Source of the DNA: JALORV01 sp035429725
GTDB taxonomy: Bacteria > Pseudomonadota > Gammaproteobacteria > Burkholderiales > Burkholderiaceae_F
NCBI GenBank assembly: GCA_035429725.1
Contig: DAOMFI010000002.1
Coordinates: 30,196 to 94,195, forward strand
Direction of reading: 5' to 3'
DNA: 64,000 nucleotides
Shown here: positions 49,677-58,304 of the stretch, piece by piece
Layout of the letters: every line of letters begins with the position of its first letter
How positions within the stretch are numbered: position 1 is the first letter of the stretch
Notes under the pieces: model-generated
The model's database searches: none
Told to the model about the DNA's origin: nothing
The model's input: only the letters and a program-made list of their open reading frames with translations
Made by a program: the position numbers and the translations under genes

Positions 49677-52432
49677 ATGGCGTCGCCGTCCTGGCGCCCG
49701 TGGTCCGCCTGCGCGGAGTCGGCCTGAACTACGGCAATACGCAGGCATTGCAGGAGATCGACCTCGACATCCCCGCCGGTGTGATGGCCGGCCTCATCGG
49801 CCCGGACGGGGTGGGCAAGTCCAGCCTGCTCGCCCTGGCAGCGGGCGCGCGTGCCATGCAAGCCGGGCGCATCGAGGTGTTGGGCGGCGACATGGCCACA
49901 GCGCGTTTTCGCGCCGAGGTCTGCCCGCGCATCGCCTACATGCCGCAGGGGCTGGGCAAGAACCTCTACCCGACGCTGTCGGTGTTCGAGAACGTCGATT
50001 TCTTCGGCCGGCTGTTCGGCCACGACCGTGCGGCGCGCGAGCGCCGCATCGCTGCGCTACTCGCGGCCACCGGTCTTGCGCCGTTTGCAGAGCGGCCGGC
50101 CGGCAAGCTCTCGGGCGGCATGAAGCAGAAGCTCGGGCTGTGCTGCGCGCTGATCCACGACCCCGACCTGCTGATCCTGGACGAGCCCACGACCGGCGTC
50201 GACCCGCTGTCGCGCCGCCAGTTCTGGGCACTGATCGAAGACATTCGCGCCGAGCGGCCGGGTGTGAGCGTACTGGTGGCCACCGCCTACATGGAGGAGG
50301 CGGCGCGCTTCGCCTGGCTGGCCGCGATCGACGCGGGCCGCGTGCTCGCCACCGGCACGCCGGCCGAACTGCTGGCGCGCACCGGCTGCGACTCGCTGGA
50401 GCAGGCATTCATCGCGCTGCTGCCCGACGTGCAGCGATCCGGCTACCGGCCGGTCGAGATCGTGCCGCACGCGGCGGGCGCCGATGCGGAAGTGGCGATC
50501 GAGGCGCGCGATCTCACCAAGCGCTTCGGCGACTTCACCGCGGTGGACCGGGTGAGTTTCCGCATCCAGCGCGGCGAAATCTTCGGCTTCGTCGGCTCCA
50601 ACGGCTGCGGCAAGACCACCACGATGAAGATGCTCACCGGACTGCTGCCGGCGAGCGAGGGCGGGGTGCTGCTGTTCGGCAAGCCGCTCGACCCCCACGA
50701 CCTCGCCACCCGCCGCCGCGTCGGCTTCATGACCCAGAGCTTCTCGCTCTATGGCGAGCTCACGGTGCACCAGAACCTGGTACTGCACGCGCGACTCTTC
50801 GGCCTGCCGGAGACGCATGTGCAGCCGCGCGCGCAGGCCATGGCCGAGCGCTTCGACCTGGCCGACAACCTCGATGCGCTGCCGGACGCCCTGCCGCTGG
50901 GCGACCGCCAGCGCCTTTCGCTGGCGGTGGCGATGATCCACGGTCCCGAGATGCTCATCCTCGACGAGCCCACGTCGGGGGTGGATCCACTGGCGCGCGA
51001 CGCCTTCTGGCGTGCCCTGATCGAGCTGTCGCGCCGCGACGGCGTGACCATCTTCATCTCCACCCACTTCATGAACGAAGCCGAGCGCTGCGACCGCATT
51101 TCGCTGATGCACGCCGGGCAGGTACTGGTGAGCGACACGCCACAGGCCATCGTGGCGGCGCGCGGCGCGTCGACGCTGGAAGAGGCCTTCATCGCGCACC
51201 TGCAGGAGGCCGTGGGTGATCCGCCGGACGAGCGGCGCCAGTCATCCGCGCCGGCCGCCTTGCCCCGCGCCACTCGGACTCCCAGCCTCCCGGCCGACCG
51301 GTATGCCGTCAGCCTGCGGCGGCTCTTCAGCTTCGCGCACCGTGAGGCGCTCGAACTGCGCCGCGACCCGATCCGCCTGAGCCTGGCCGCGCTGGGGAGC
51401 ATCGTGCTGATGCTGGTGCTCGGCTACGGCATCACGCTGGACGTGGAAGACCTGACTTTCGCGGTGCTCGACCACGACCAGACCAGCATCAGCCGCGACT
51501 ACACCCTGAGCTTGTCGGGGTCGCGCTACTTCAAGGAACGCGCGCCACTCACCGACTACGCCGATCTGGACCGCCGCATGCGTGCCGGCGAGATCAGCTT
51601 GGCTATCGAGATCCCGCCGGGCTTCGGGCGCGATCTGCTGCGCGGCCGGCCGGTGCAGGTCGGCGCCTGGATCGACGGTGCCATGCCCACCCGTGCGGAA
51701 ACCGTGCGCAGCTATGTGCAGGGCATCCACCAGCACTGGTTGGGCGAACGCCAGCGCGAGGCCCTCGGCGCGGCGGCCACGGCGCCGCTAGTCACGGTGG
51801 AGACGCGCTTTCGCTACAACCCCGACGTGCGCAGCCTGCCCGCCATGGTGCCGGCGGTGATCCCGCTGCTGCTGATGCTGATCCCGGCCATCCTCGCCGC
51901 CCTGTCGGTGGTGCGCGAGAAGGAACTGGGCTCGATCATCAACTTCTACGTCACGCCGGCCACCCGGCTCGAGTTCTTGCTGGGCAAGCAGATTCCCTAC
52001 GTCGTGCTGGCAATGGCGAGCTTCGTGCTGCTGGTGCTGATGGCCGTGTTGCTGTTCCGCGTACCGGTCACCGGCAGTTTCACGGCGCTGACGCTGGGCG
52101 CGCTGCTGTACGTCGTCAACGCCACTGCCTTCGGCCTGCTGATTTCGTCCTTCGTGCGCAGCCAGGTGGCCGCCCTGTTTGGCACCGCCTTGCTGACCAT
52201 CCTGCCGGCGGTGCAGTTCTCCGGCCTCATCGATCCGGTCAGCTCGCTGGAAGGCGCGGGACGCCTGATCGGCGAGGTCTTTCCGACCACCCACTTTATC
52301 GTCATCTCGCGCGGCACCTTCTCCAAGGCGCTCGAATTCGGCGATCTCTGGGCCTCGTTTGCTCCGCTCCTGATCAGCGCCCCGGTGCTGATCGGCCTGA
52401 GCGCCGCGTTGCTCAGGAAGCAGGCCAAATGA
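49673..52432 (+). CDS. rbbA: RbbA/YhiH-type ABC transporter, two ATPases fused to a permease
   Basis: A 919-residue protein. ATPase 1 (about 10-235) has Walker A GPDGVGKSS and signature KLSGGMKQKLGLCCAL; its Walker B is LLILDEPTTGVDP. ATPase 2 (about 270-500) has GSNGCGKTTTMKML, but its signature is PLGDRQRLSLAVAMI, lacking the usual SGG, so that site may be degenerate. An ABC-2 membrane domain follows from about 550 with six segments. E. coli RbbA is described as ribosome-associated, but the operon with HlyD and YhhJ homologs points to an exporter. Confidence 0.9.
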   Translation: MNGVAVLAPVVRLRGVGLNYGNTQALQEIDLDIPAGVMAGLIGPDGVGKSSLLALAAGARAMQAGRIEVLGGDMATARFRAEVCPRIAYMPQGLGKNLYPTLSVFENVDFFGRLFGHDRAARERRIAALLAATGLAPFAERPAGKLSGGMKQKLGLCCALIHDPDLLILDEPTTGVDPLSRRQFWALIEDIRAERPGVSVLVATAYMEEAARFAWLAAIDAGRVLATGTPAELLARTGCDSLEQAFIALLPDVQRSGYRPVEIVPHAAGADAEVAIEARDLTKRFGDFTAVDRVSFRIQRGEIFGFVGSNGCGKTTTMKMLTGLLPASEGGVLLFGKPLDPHDLATRRRVGFMTQSFSLYGELTVHQNLVLHARLFGLPETHVQPRAQAMAERFDLADNLDALPDALPLGDRQRLSLAVAMIHGPEMLILDEPTSGVDPLARDAFWRALIELSRRDGVTIFISTHFMNEAERCDRISLMHAGQVLVSDTPQAIVAARGASTLEEAFIAHLQEAVGDPPDERRQSSAPAALPRATRTPSLPADRYAVSLRRLFSFAHREALELRRDPIRLSLAALGSIVLMLVLGYGITLDVEDLTFAVLDHDQTSISRDYTLSLSGSRYFKERAPLTDYADLDRRMRAGEISLAIEIPPGFGRDLLRGRPVQVGAWIDGAMPTRAETVRSYVQGIHQHWLGERQREALGAAATAPLVTVETRFRYNPDVRSLPAMVPAVIPLLLMLIPAILAALSVVREKELGSIINFYVTPATRLEFLLGKQIPYVVLAMASFVLLVLMAVLLFRVPVTGSFTALTLGALLYVVNATAFGLLISSFVRSQVAALFGTALLTILPAVQFSGLIDPVSSLEGAGRLIGEVFPTTHFIVISRGTFSKALEFGDLWASFAPLLISAPVLIGLSAALLRKQAK

Positions 52433-53559
52433 GGCGGCAACGCCTGCGCAACATCGGTCAGCTCGGCATGAAGGAGCTGCGCAGCCTGCTTCGCGATCCC
52501 ATCATGCTGGCGCTGATCGTCTACGCGTTCAGCGCCTCGATCTACACGGCTGCCACCGCGATGCCGCAGACGCTCAACAAGGCGCCGATCGCCGTCATCG
52601 ACGAGGACCGCTCCGCGCTCTCGCAGCACATCATCGATGCGCTGTATCCGCCGTACTTCCTGCCGCCGGCGCTGATCACCCCGGGCGAGATGGACGCGCG
52701 CATGGACGCGGGCCTCTATACCTTCGCGCTGCACATTCCGATCGGCTTCCAGCGCGACGTGCTCGCCGGGCGCGCCCCCACGATCCTGCTGAGCGTGGAC
52801 GCCACGCGCATGAGCCAGGCCTTCACTGGCAGCGGTTATGTCCAGGCCATCGTGCAGGATCAGGTCAACGAGTTCGTGCGCCGCTACCGCGCCGTCGCCA
52901 GCCCGCCGGTGGAGCTGGCCCTACGCGCCCGCTTCAACCCGGAACTAAACAAGGCCTGGTTCGGAGGGGTGATGCAGATCATCAACAACATCACCATGCT
53001 GTCCATCGTGCTCACTGGCGCGGCGCTCATCCGCGAGCGCGAGCATGGCACCCTTGAGCACCTTCTGGTGATGCCGGTCACTCCGTTCGAGATCATGGCC
53101 AGCAAGGTGCTGGCCATGGCTGCGGTGGTTCTGCTTGCCTCGGCCTTCTCGCTCAATGTCATCGTGCGCGGGCTGATGGGCGTACCCATCGAAGGTTCGT
53201 TGCCGCTGTTTTTCACCGGCGCGGCCCTGCATCTGTTCGCCACCACGTCGCTGGGAATCTTCCTGGCCACGCTGGCGCGCTCGATGCCGCAGTTCGGCAT
53301 GTTGCTGCTGATGGTGCTGCTGCCGCTGCAGATGCTCTCCGGCGGCAGCACGCCGCGGGAAGGCATGCCCGAGATCGTCCAGTTCGTGATGCTGGCCGCT
53401 CCGAACACCCACTTCGTGATGCTGTCCCAGGGCATCCTCTACCGCGGGGCCGATTTGCAGGTGGTCTGGCCGCAGCTGATCAGCCTGGCGGTGATCGGGT
53501 CGGTCCTGTTCGTGTTCTCGCTGGCGCGGTTTCGCAGGACGCTGGCTTCGATGGCTTGA
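52429..53559 (+). CDS. yhhJ: ABC-2 type permease (YhhJ-like)
   Basis: A 376-residue ABC-2 membrane protein. LGMKELRSLLRDPIMLALIV is the N-terminal amphipathic helix leading into the first membrane segment. A large periplasmic domain spans about 50-175. GAALIREREHGTLEHLLVMPVTPFEIM is the cytoplasmic loop contacting the ATPase, and a hydrophobic C-terminal half follows. It pairs with the permease half of the upstream fusion to make the transport path. The overlap of 4 bp indicates translational coupling. Confidence 0.92.
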   Translation: MRRQRLRNIGQLGMKELRSLLRDPIMLALIVYAFSASIYTAATAMPQTLNKAPIAVIDEDRSALSQHIIDALYPPYFLPPALITPGEMDARMDAGLYTFALHIPIGFQRDVLAGRAPTILLSVDATRMSQAFTGSGYVQAIVQDQVNEFVRRYRAVASPPVELALRARFNPELNKAWFGGVMQIINNITMLSIVLTGAALIREREHGTLEHLLVMPVTPFEIMASKVLAMAAVVLLASAFSLNVIVRGLMGVPIEGSLPLFFTGAALHLFATTSLGIFLATLARSMPQFGMLLLMVLLPLQMLSGGSTPREGMPEIVQFVMLAAPNTHFVMLSQGILYRGADLQVVWPQLISLAVIGSVLFVFSLARFRRTLASMA

Positions 53560-53620
53560 GAATCCGATGCGGCGTCAGAACGCAGTGCAAGCACCAACTT
53601 GAACCGAGGTCTTTCTCGAC

Positions 53621-54145
53621 ATGATTGAAGAAGACGATCTTGACTGGCTGGAGGCTGCCGAGAGTGGCTGCGAACCGATCGGGCTTCCGTCGGCCGTCGG
53701 GCACGAATCCTACGTCTCGGGCGATCCCTCCGGCTACCGCCTGAGTGTTCGGTACTTTCGCGATACGGGCGCGTCGAGTCTGATCGCGAAGGCCGTCTTC
53801 GGCCCGGGAACCCAAGGGCCGCCGGGACACGCGCACGGCGGAAGCATGGCTGCGCTGCTCGACGAGTCGATGGGCGCCGCGGCGTGGATGGAGGGGCATC
53901 GGGCGGTGGCCGCCGAACTCACGGTGAGGTTTCGAACCATGCTTCCGCTTGGCTCGCGGGCCTTGGTTCGGGCCCGCGTGATGAATGTGGACGGGCGCAA
54001 GGTCTACGTGAAGGGGTCCCTGACGGATGGTCAGCAAACTCTGTTCGCCGAAGGCGAGGCGCTGTTCATCACGCTGGATACCGCTAGGTTCGGGCTGCCG
54101 GCTGAAGATGCGTCGCGCGTTTTCGGCGGGCCCGATCTTCCCTGA
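53621..54145 (+). CDS. PaaI family hotdog thioesterase
   Basis: A 174-residue hotdog protein. GPPGHAHGGSMAALLDESMG (about 67-86) is the PaaI/THEM4-like active-site stretch, with the HGG turn and the Asp in DESM as likely catalytic base. AAELTVRFRTMLPLGSRALV follows as in the family. It would hydrolyse an acyl-CoA. It stands alone after the exporter operon (61-bp gap), next to the rearranged DNA, so its partners may have been lost. Confidence 0.88.
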   Translation: MIEEDDLDWLEAAESGCEPIGLPSAVGHESYVSGDPSGYRLSVRYFRDTGASSLIAKAVFGPGTQGPPGHAHGGSMAALLDESMGAAAWMEGHRAVAAELTVRFRTMLPLGSRALVRARVMNVDGRKVYVKGSLTDGQQTLFAEGEALFITLDTARFGLPAEDASRVFGGPDLP

Positions 54146-54158
54146 GAGGCCGAGCGAC

Positions 54159-54258
54159 ATGAGCCGGGAAACCGAAGCCCGTATCGCCCGGTGAGATGCT
54201 CGCCTAGGAGTTCTTGAAGCCGCTGGGCATGAGCAACTACCGTCTGGCAAAGGAGATC
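54159..54258 (+). pseudogene. higA: Duplicated higA 5' fragment, inactivated
   Basis: A second copy of the first third of the higA at 37065. Positions 54193-54258 match 37098-37163 at 65 of 66 bases, and the one change creates TAG in LAEEF. A one-base insertion upstream also breaks the frame from ATG 54159. Homology stops abruptly at 54258, exactly where the inverted-repeat element begins. The near identity shows that the duplication is recent compared with the surrounding decay. Confidence 0.8.
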
Positions 54259-54442
54259 TGGGCTGCCCCCGCTTTCCCGGACGGTTTACGTAGCTACGCG
54301 GTAGCCACGGATTGCTCGAACTCGCATCGCCAGCCTCACCGCCTCACGCTTGAACTCGTCCGTGAACTTCCTTCTCGTCCCCATCGCTCTCTCCTGGGCC
54401 GATGTTGCCATCCAATGTGTCCGGGAAAGCGGGGGCAGCCCA
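54259..54442. mobile_element. 184-bp IS3-derived element with perfect 24-bp terminal inverted repeats
   Basis: Bases 54259-54282 and 54419-54442 are perfect inverted complements (24 of 24), beginning TGGGCTGCCCCCGC and ending in CCCA. Inside, the minus strand encodes the start of an IS3-family OrfA: MGTRRKFTDEFKREAVRLAM, after a GAGAGCG site, then a stop a few codons later. The element is thus an internally deleted, non-autonomous derivative (MITE-like). The left repeat abuts the broken higA fragment. No target-site duplication is evident, so rearrangement followed insertion. Confidence 0.72.
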
Positions 54443-54590
54443 CCTTGAGTTCGAGCCTGAGGGGTTCACTCCAGTTCCCGATGATCGTCAACACTCGCCG
54501 GCTCGCTGCGTCCAACGAGGGCGGGCGAACGACCGGTCCTGGACCCACCGGCAGACGCGATAGATCTTGTGCCGCCGACGGCGGCGAGCG

Positions 54591-55070
54591 TCAAGCGTCG
54601 ATAGCAGTAAGTCCGTGTGTCGTCGAGTTTCGACGCATCAAAAGCGCCGGGATCAACGCCGCGAGGAAAATGACGCCGACGATGAAAAAGCTGTCACGGT
54701 AGCCAAGTATGTTGCCCTGCGCGTAGATGACGCGCCCGAGGTAGTTCATCGACCCGGCCTGCCACAGTGACGAAGGTGTGTCGGACTGCGCCAGCAGACC
54801 AGCCACGCCGCGCATCAATTCGGTCGTCGTGGAGTTGGCGGCGTCCTGCGCCGCCGTGAATCGGTCCACGTAGAAGTGCGTGCGCCGTTCCAGGGCGATC
54901 GACAGCAGGTTGACGCCGAACGCGCCGCCGAGTTGTCGCATGAAGTTGATCGCCCCGGGTCTTTCTGACGTCGTGGCACGGAAATGGCGCCGAGCAGTGG
55001 TTCCATCTACGCCAGGGTTGTCTGATCGAACCGGCGTTCGGGAAGGAGATGTTCTGCAGCGGTCGAGCAC
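54591..55070 (-). pseudogene. C-terminal remnant of an EmrB/QacA-type MFS exporter
   Basis: The minus-strand frame ends with about 115 residues typical of the end of DHA2 drug exporters: INFMRQLGGAFGVNLLSIAL, LERRTHFYVDRF, GYRDSFFIVGVIFLAALIP. Upstream of about 54980 the frame reads through sequence without homology (TARRHFRATTSERP) and the first 400 or so residues are missing. It is a truncated relic in a rearranged stretch between the IS-derived element and the intact higBA pair. Confidence 0.72.
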
Positions 55071-55161
55071 CGAAGTGGTGATAGGACCGGCGCGACAGTG
55101 CCGCCAGGCTCGGAGATCGGCGTTTCGTGCGAGCGGCGCGGGGCGGCTTTAGTTCGGCGGC

Positions 55162-55182
55162 CCGGGCGCTTGGTGCGCCCGG
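55162..55182 (+). repeat. GC-rich hairpin upstream of higBA
   Basis: CCGGGCGC (55162-55169) and GCGCCCGG (55175-55182) form a perfect 8-bp stem with a 5-base loop. No T-run follows on either strand, so it is not a standard intrinsic terminator. It may still stop transcripts reading into higB. The remaining sequence 55071-55234 holds no supported gene. Confidence 0.35.
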
Positions 55183-55234
55183 ACTGGCTTGGCAACCGCA
55201 GCCGCCGGACCGTAGCCATGGTCTGGATAGACCA

Positions 55235-55269
55235 TTCCGCTTGACGGAACCTCTCATACGGATCAGAAT
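55235..55269 (+). promoter_or_regulatory. higBA promoter with inverted repeat
   Basis: TTGACG (55241-55246), a 17-bp spacer and CAGAAT (55264-55269). The -10 ends 5 bp before the higB ATG, so the message would be nearly leaderless. TTCCG (55235-55239) / CGGAA (55245-55249) is an inverted repeat covering the -35, a likely site for autorepression by HigA. Confidence 0.45.
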
Positions 55270-55274
55270 TTCCC

Positions 55275-55553
55275 ATGATCCGCTCGTTCGCATGCGCCGA
55301 TACGGAGGGCTTGTTTCACAGCCGCGCGGTATCCCGTTTCCGCAACATCGAGCGCGTCGCCAGGCGCAAACTGCTTCAGATCCACGCCGCTACCGAGTTG
55401 GCCAGCTTGCGCATCCCGCCGGGCAACCAGCTGGAGGCGCTGAAGGCCGACCGCAAGGGCCAGCACAGCATTCGTGTCAACGATCAGTGGCGGATCTGCT
55501 TCGTCTGGAAGTCGGACGGAGCGCACAACGTCGAGATCGTGGACTACCACTAG
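55275..55553 (+). CDS. higB: HigB/RelE-type toxin
   Basis: A 92-residue ribosome-dependent mRNA interferase. MIRSFACADTEGLFHSRAVSRF is a typical HigB start. ATELASLRIPPGNQLEALK and SIRVNDQWRICFVWKSDGAHNVEIVDYH (in part) form the core, with the basic residues and the terminal DYH conserved. It is intact and placed before its antitoxin, the usual order for higBA. It would cut ribosome-bound mRNA when HigA is degraded. Confidence 0.95.
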   Translation: MIRSFACADTEGLFHSRAVSRFRNIERVARRKLLQIHAATELASLRIPPGNQLEALKADRKGQHSIRVNDQWRICFVWKSDGAHNVEIVDYH

Positions 55554-55564
55554 GAGTTCGAAAC

Positions 55565-55870
55565 ATGCCCAAGTTGCTCGAAGAGATTCATCCCGGCGAG
55601 ATCCTGCTGGAGGATTTCATGAAGCCCATGGGCATCAGCGCCCGCCAGCTCGCTGCGGACATCGACGTATCTCCTAGCCGGATTAGCGAGCTGGTGAACG
55701 GCCAGCGCCCCATCACGGCAGATACCGCGCTTCGGCTCGGGATGTTCTTCGGCATGGAGCCCCGGTTCTGGCTGAACCTGCAATCCGAATACGACATTCG
55801 GGTTGCAGATCGGGAGTTGCGCGCCAAGCTCGCGCCGAGGATCCGTGTCTATCAGCCGATTGCGGCGTGA
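55565..55870 (+). CDS. higA: HigA antitoxin (XRE family)
   Basis: A 101-residue helix-turn-helix antitoxin with EEIHPGEILLEDFMKPMGIS, then LAADIDVSPSRISELVNGQRP as recognition region and ITADTALRLGMFFGMEPRFW. ATG 55565 is 11 bp after the higB stop. It should bind HigB and repress the shared promoter at 55235-55269. It differs clearly from the HigA at 37065 (different N-terminus), so the two modules came from separate lineages rather than from a local duplication. Confidence 0.95.
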   Translation: MPKLLEEIHPGEILLEDFMKPMGISARQLAADIDVSPSRISELVNGQRPITADTALRLGMFFGMEPRFWLNLQSEYDIRVADRELRAKLAPRIRVYQPIAA

Positions 55871-56358
55871 ACGCCTGCTCTCGACGATGCCCGCGATCGC
55901 ACGGTGCGAGTCGTCCTGCGCTTTCAACTGGATTGGTGCTGGTTCGGGGCCCCGACCGCCTTGAAGGTAAAAAACCTGACGAAAAGACTATGCGCGATAA
56001 GCACTTAGCTCATATGGTGCCACGGCTTCTCGGCGCTCGTCCGAGGCTCTGAGACAGGCGGCCGCGGACAGGGCGCGGATGCCCGAGGAGCCGACAGTCC
56101 TCGATAGATCTCGAAAGGTGAGTCTTCGCAGAACCGCCCGGAAACCCGCGCCAATGCTGGTGCTCAGCACTTTGACGGAAAAAGTGACGCTAAAAGTCTG
56201 CGAGGCAGCGGCAGGCGCCTTGCAAATCAACAGCTTAGAAGGCTCGTTGATGATTGAGTGGGAGTAGCCTCCCCGGCAGCTTTCGGAGGGCAGTTGTACC
56301 ATCCCTGCATGACGCGAAGGCGGGCGCGGACTCGCCAGACGTCAATCAGGAAGACAAG
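55871..56358. other. 488-bp stretch without a supported gene; two copies of a short motif
   Basis: No recognisable protein is encoded. The block pair GGTAAAAAA ... AAAGACT occurs at 55966-55989 (also seen after the other higA at 37419), with a looser form at 56176-56198. A possible 62-codon frame at 56079-56267 (ending LEGSLMIEWE) has no homology that I recognise. AGGAAG at about 56348 is the ribosome site of dctP. Confidence 0.4.
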
Positions 56359-57373
56359 ATGAGCCACCGAATGTTCTTGCGCCACGCCACCGTCCTTGCG
56401 CTCACGGCCACGCTCGGGTTCAGCACCGCTGCAATCGCGCAGCAGCCGATCGTTCTGAAGTTCAGCCACGTCGTCGCCGTCGATACACCGAAGGGCAAGG
56501 GCGCCGAGCGCTTCAAACAGCTCGCCGAGGAGCGTACCAAGGGACGCGTCAAGGTCGAGGTCTACCCGAACAGCACGCTTTACAAGGACGGCGAGGAGAT
56601 GGAGGCGCTGCAGCTCGGTTCGGTGCATATCCCTGGCGCGGTCGCTGGCGAAGTTCGGCCCGCTCGGCGCGCGCGAGTTCGAGGTGTTCGACCTGCCCTT
56701 CATGTTCGACAGCTACGCCGACTTGCACAAGGTGACCGACGGGCCGGTCGGCGCCGGACTTCTTAAGCGGCTCGAGTCGAAGGGCATCATCGGCCTCGCA
56801 TACTGGGACAACGGACTCAAGGTGATGAGCGCCAGCAAGCCGTTGCGCGGACCCGAGGACATGAAGGGCCTCAAGATGCGTATCCAGTCGTCGAAGGTGC
56901 TTTCGGACCAGATGAAGGCGGTCGGCGCGCTGCCGCAGGTGATGGCGTTTTCCGAGGTGTACCAGGCGATGCAGACCGGCGTGGTCGACGGCTCGGAGAA
57001 CACGCCGTCGAACATGTACACGCAGAAGCACCACGAAGTGCAGAAGAACATCGCGCTTACCAACCATGGCTACATCGGCTACGCGGTGATCGTCAACAAG
57101 AAGTTCTGGGAAGGTTTGCCGCCTGACATCCGCGCCGCACTCGAGGGGGCGATGAAGGACGCGGCCGCGTACGCGAACGACATCGCGCGCAAGGAGAACG
57201 AGGCCGCGCTGGAAGCCATCCGGAAATCCGGCCGCAGCGAGATCGTGACGCCGACCGACGCGCAGAAGTCTGCGTGGAAGAAGGCGATGCTGCCGGTGCA
57301 CAAGGAGAACGAGTCGCGCGTGGGCAAGGACACGATCGAGGCCGTCGACAAGGCGGTCGACTTCAAGCCGTAG
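56359..57373 (+). pseudogene. dctP: TRAP binding protein DctP with a +1 frameshift
   Basis: The start at ATG 56359 gives a signal peptide ending AAIAQQ and then VLKFSHVVAVDTPKGKGAERF, a typical DctP start. After ALQLGSVHIP the frame is lost near 56635: one extra C within a CCC run. The next frame then carries LAKFGPLGAREFEVFDLPF and the rest, including MAFSEVYQAMQTGVVDG, to the stop at 57373. Correcting one base restores a normal protein of about 337 residues. No dctQM genes accompany it. It may be a real lesion or a homopolymer read error. Confidence 0.82.
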
Positions 57374-57421
57374 TCCTGCGACACGCTGCTTTGGCCGGAC
57401 CGTCCCCCGCAGGACCGCACC

Positions 57422-58273
57422 GTGACCGTCGATCTCGCGCAACTCTCGCAGTGGGTCGGGCGCAGCGAGCGCCGCATCGACCGGGTGACGCCGGTCCCGG
57501 TCGCCGCGCTCGCCGCAACGCTCGACCGCGATGACCCCGCTCCTCGGGAAGGCGATCCGCTGCCGCCGCTGTGGCATTGGCTGTACTTCCTGCCGCTGAC
57601 CCGCCGCTCGGAGGTCGGTCCGGACGGCCACGCACTGCGTGGCGGCTTCCTGCCGCCGGTGCCGCTGCCGCGCCGCATGTGGGCGGGAAGCCGCATCCGC
57701 TTCCTCCATCCGCTGCGCGTCGGCGATGCGATCGAGCGCTTCTCGACGATCGAGAGCGTCGACTCGAAGCAGGGGAAGAGCGGCGAACTCGTGTTCGTCG
57801 TCGTGCGCCATGAAATCACCGCTGCAGGCGTTGCCGCGATCCACGAGTGGCACGACATCGTCTACCGGGATGCACCGCGCGCCAGCGAGTCGCCCCCGCC
57901 TGCGAAGCCCGCGCCGTCCGATCCGACGTGGCGACGCGACGTCGTTCCCGACGAGGTGTTGCTGTTCCGCTACTCGGCACTGACGTTCAACGGCCACCGC
58001 ATCCACTACGACCGCCGCTACGTGACCGATGTGGAGGGCTACCCCGGTCTGGTCGTGCACGGGCCGCTGCTCGCCACGCTGCTGATCGATTTGCTGCGCC
58101 AACATCGGCCTGACACGGATGTCGCCGCGTTCGAGTTCCGTGCGGTGCGGCCGATCTTCGACGTTGCGCCGTTCGCGGTGTGCGGGCAGCCGGCTGCCGG
58201 CGGCGCAGTGCGGCTGTGGGCACAGGACGCCGTCGGCAGCCTCGCGATGGACGCGACCGCCATACTGCGCTGA
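57422..58273 (+). CDS. HTD2-like hydratase (mesaconyl/itaconyl-CoA hydratase type)
   Basis: A 283-residue double-hotdog hydratase of the FAS1/HTD2 group. PPLWHWLYFLPLTRRSEVGPDGH (49-71, in part) and PRRMWAGSRIRFLHPLRVGD are the family markers of the first half. FRYSALTFNGHRIHYDRRYV (182-201) is the catalytic stretch of the second half, with the His residues conserved. Relatives include Chloroflexus mesaconyl-C4-CoA hydratase and the itaconyl-CoA hydratase of pseudomonads. It is the first enzyme gene of the cluster that ends with a citramalyl-CoA-lyase-like protein, which fits hydration of an unsaturated C5 dicarboxyl-CoA. Confidence 0.85.
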   Translation: MTVDLAQLSQWVGRSERRIDRVTPVPVAALAATLDRDDPAPREGDPLPPLWHWLYFLPLTRRSEVGPDGHALRGGFLPPVPLPRRMWAGSRIRFLHPLRVGDAIERFSTIESVDSKQGKSGELVFVVVRHEITAAGVAAIHEWHDIVYRDAPRASESPPPAKPAPSDPTWRRDVVPDEVLLFRYSALTFNGHRIHYDRRYVTDVEGYPGLVVHGPLLATLLIDLLRQHRPDTDVAAFEFRAVRPIFDVAPFAVCGQPAAGGAVRLWAQDAVGSLAMDATAILR

Positions 58274-58304
58274 CCGACCCATCCGGCACGCGGGAGTCCA
58301 TGCA

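Noticed and set aside
54336..54548. 70-codon minus-strand frame spanning the right repeat of the IS-derived element
   Set aside because: It runs through the inverted repeat and has no homology; the real OrfA start lies in another frame.
56079..56267. 62-codon frame upstream of the second dctP
   Set aside because: No homology, no ribosome site and atypical composition; described only as part of the intergenic stretch.
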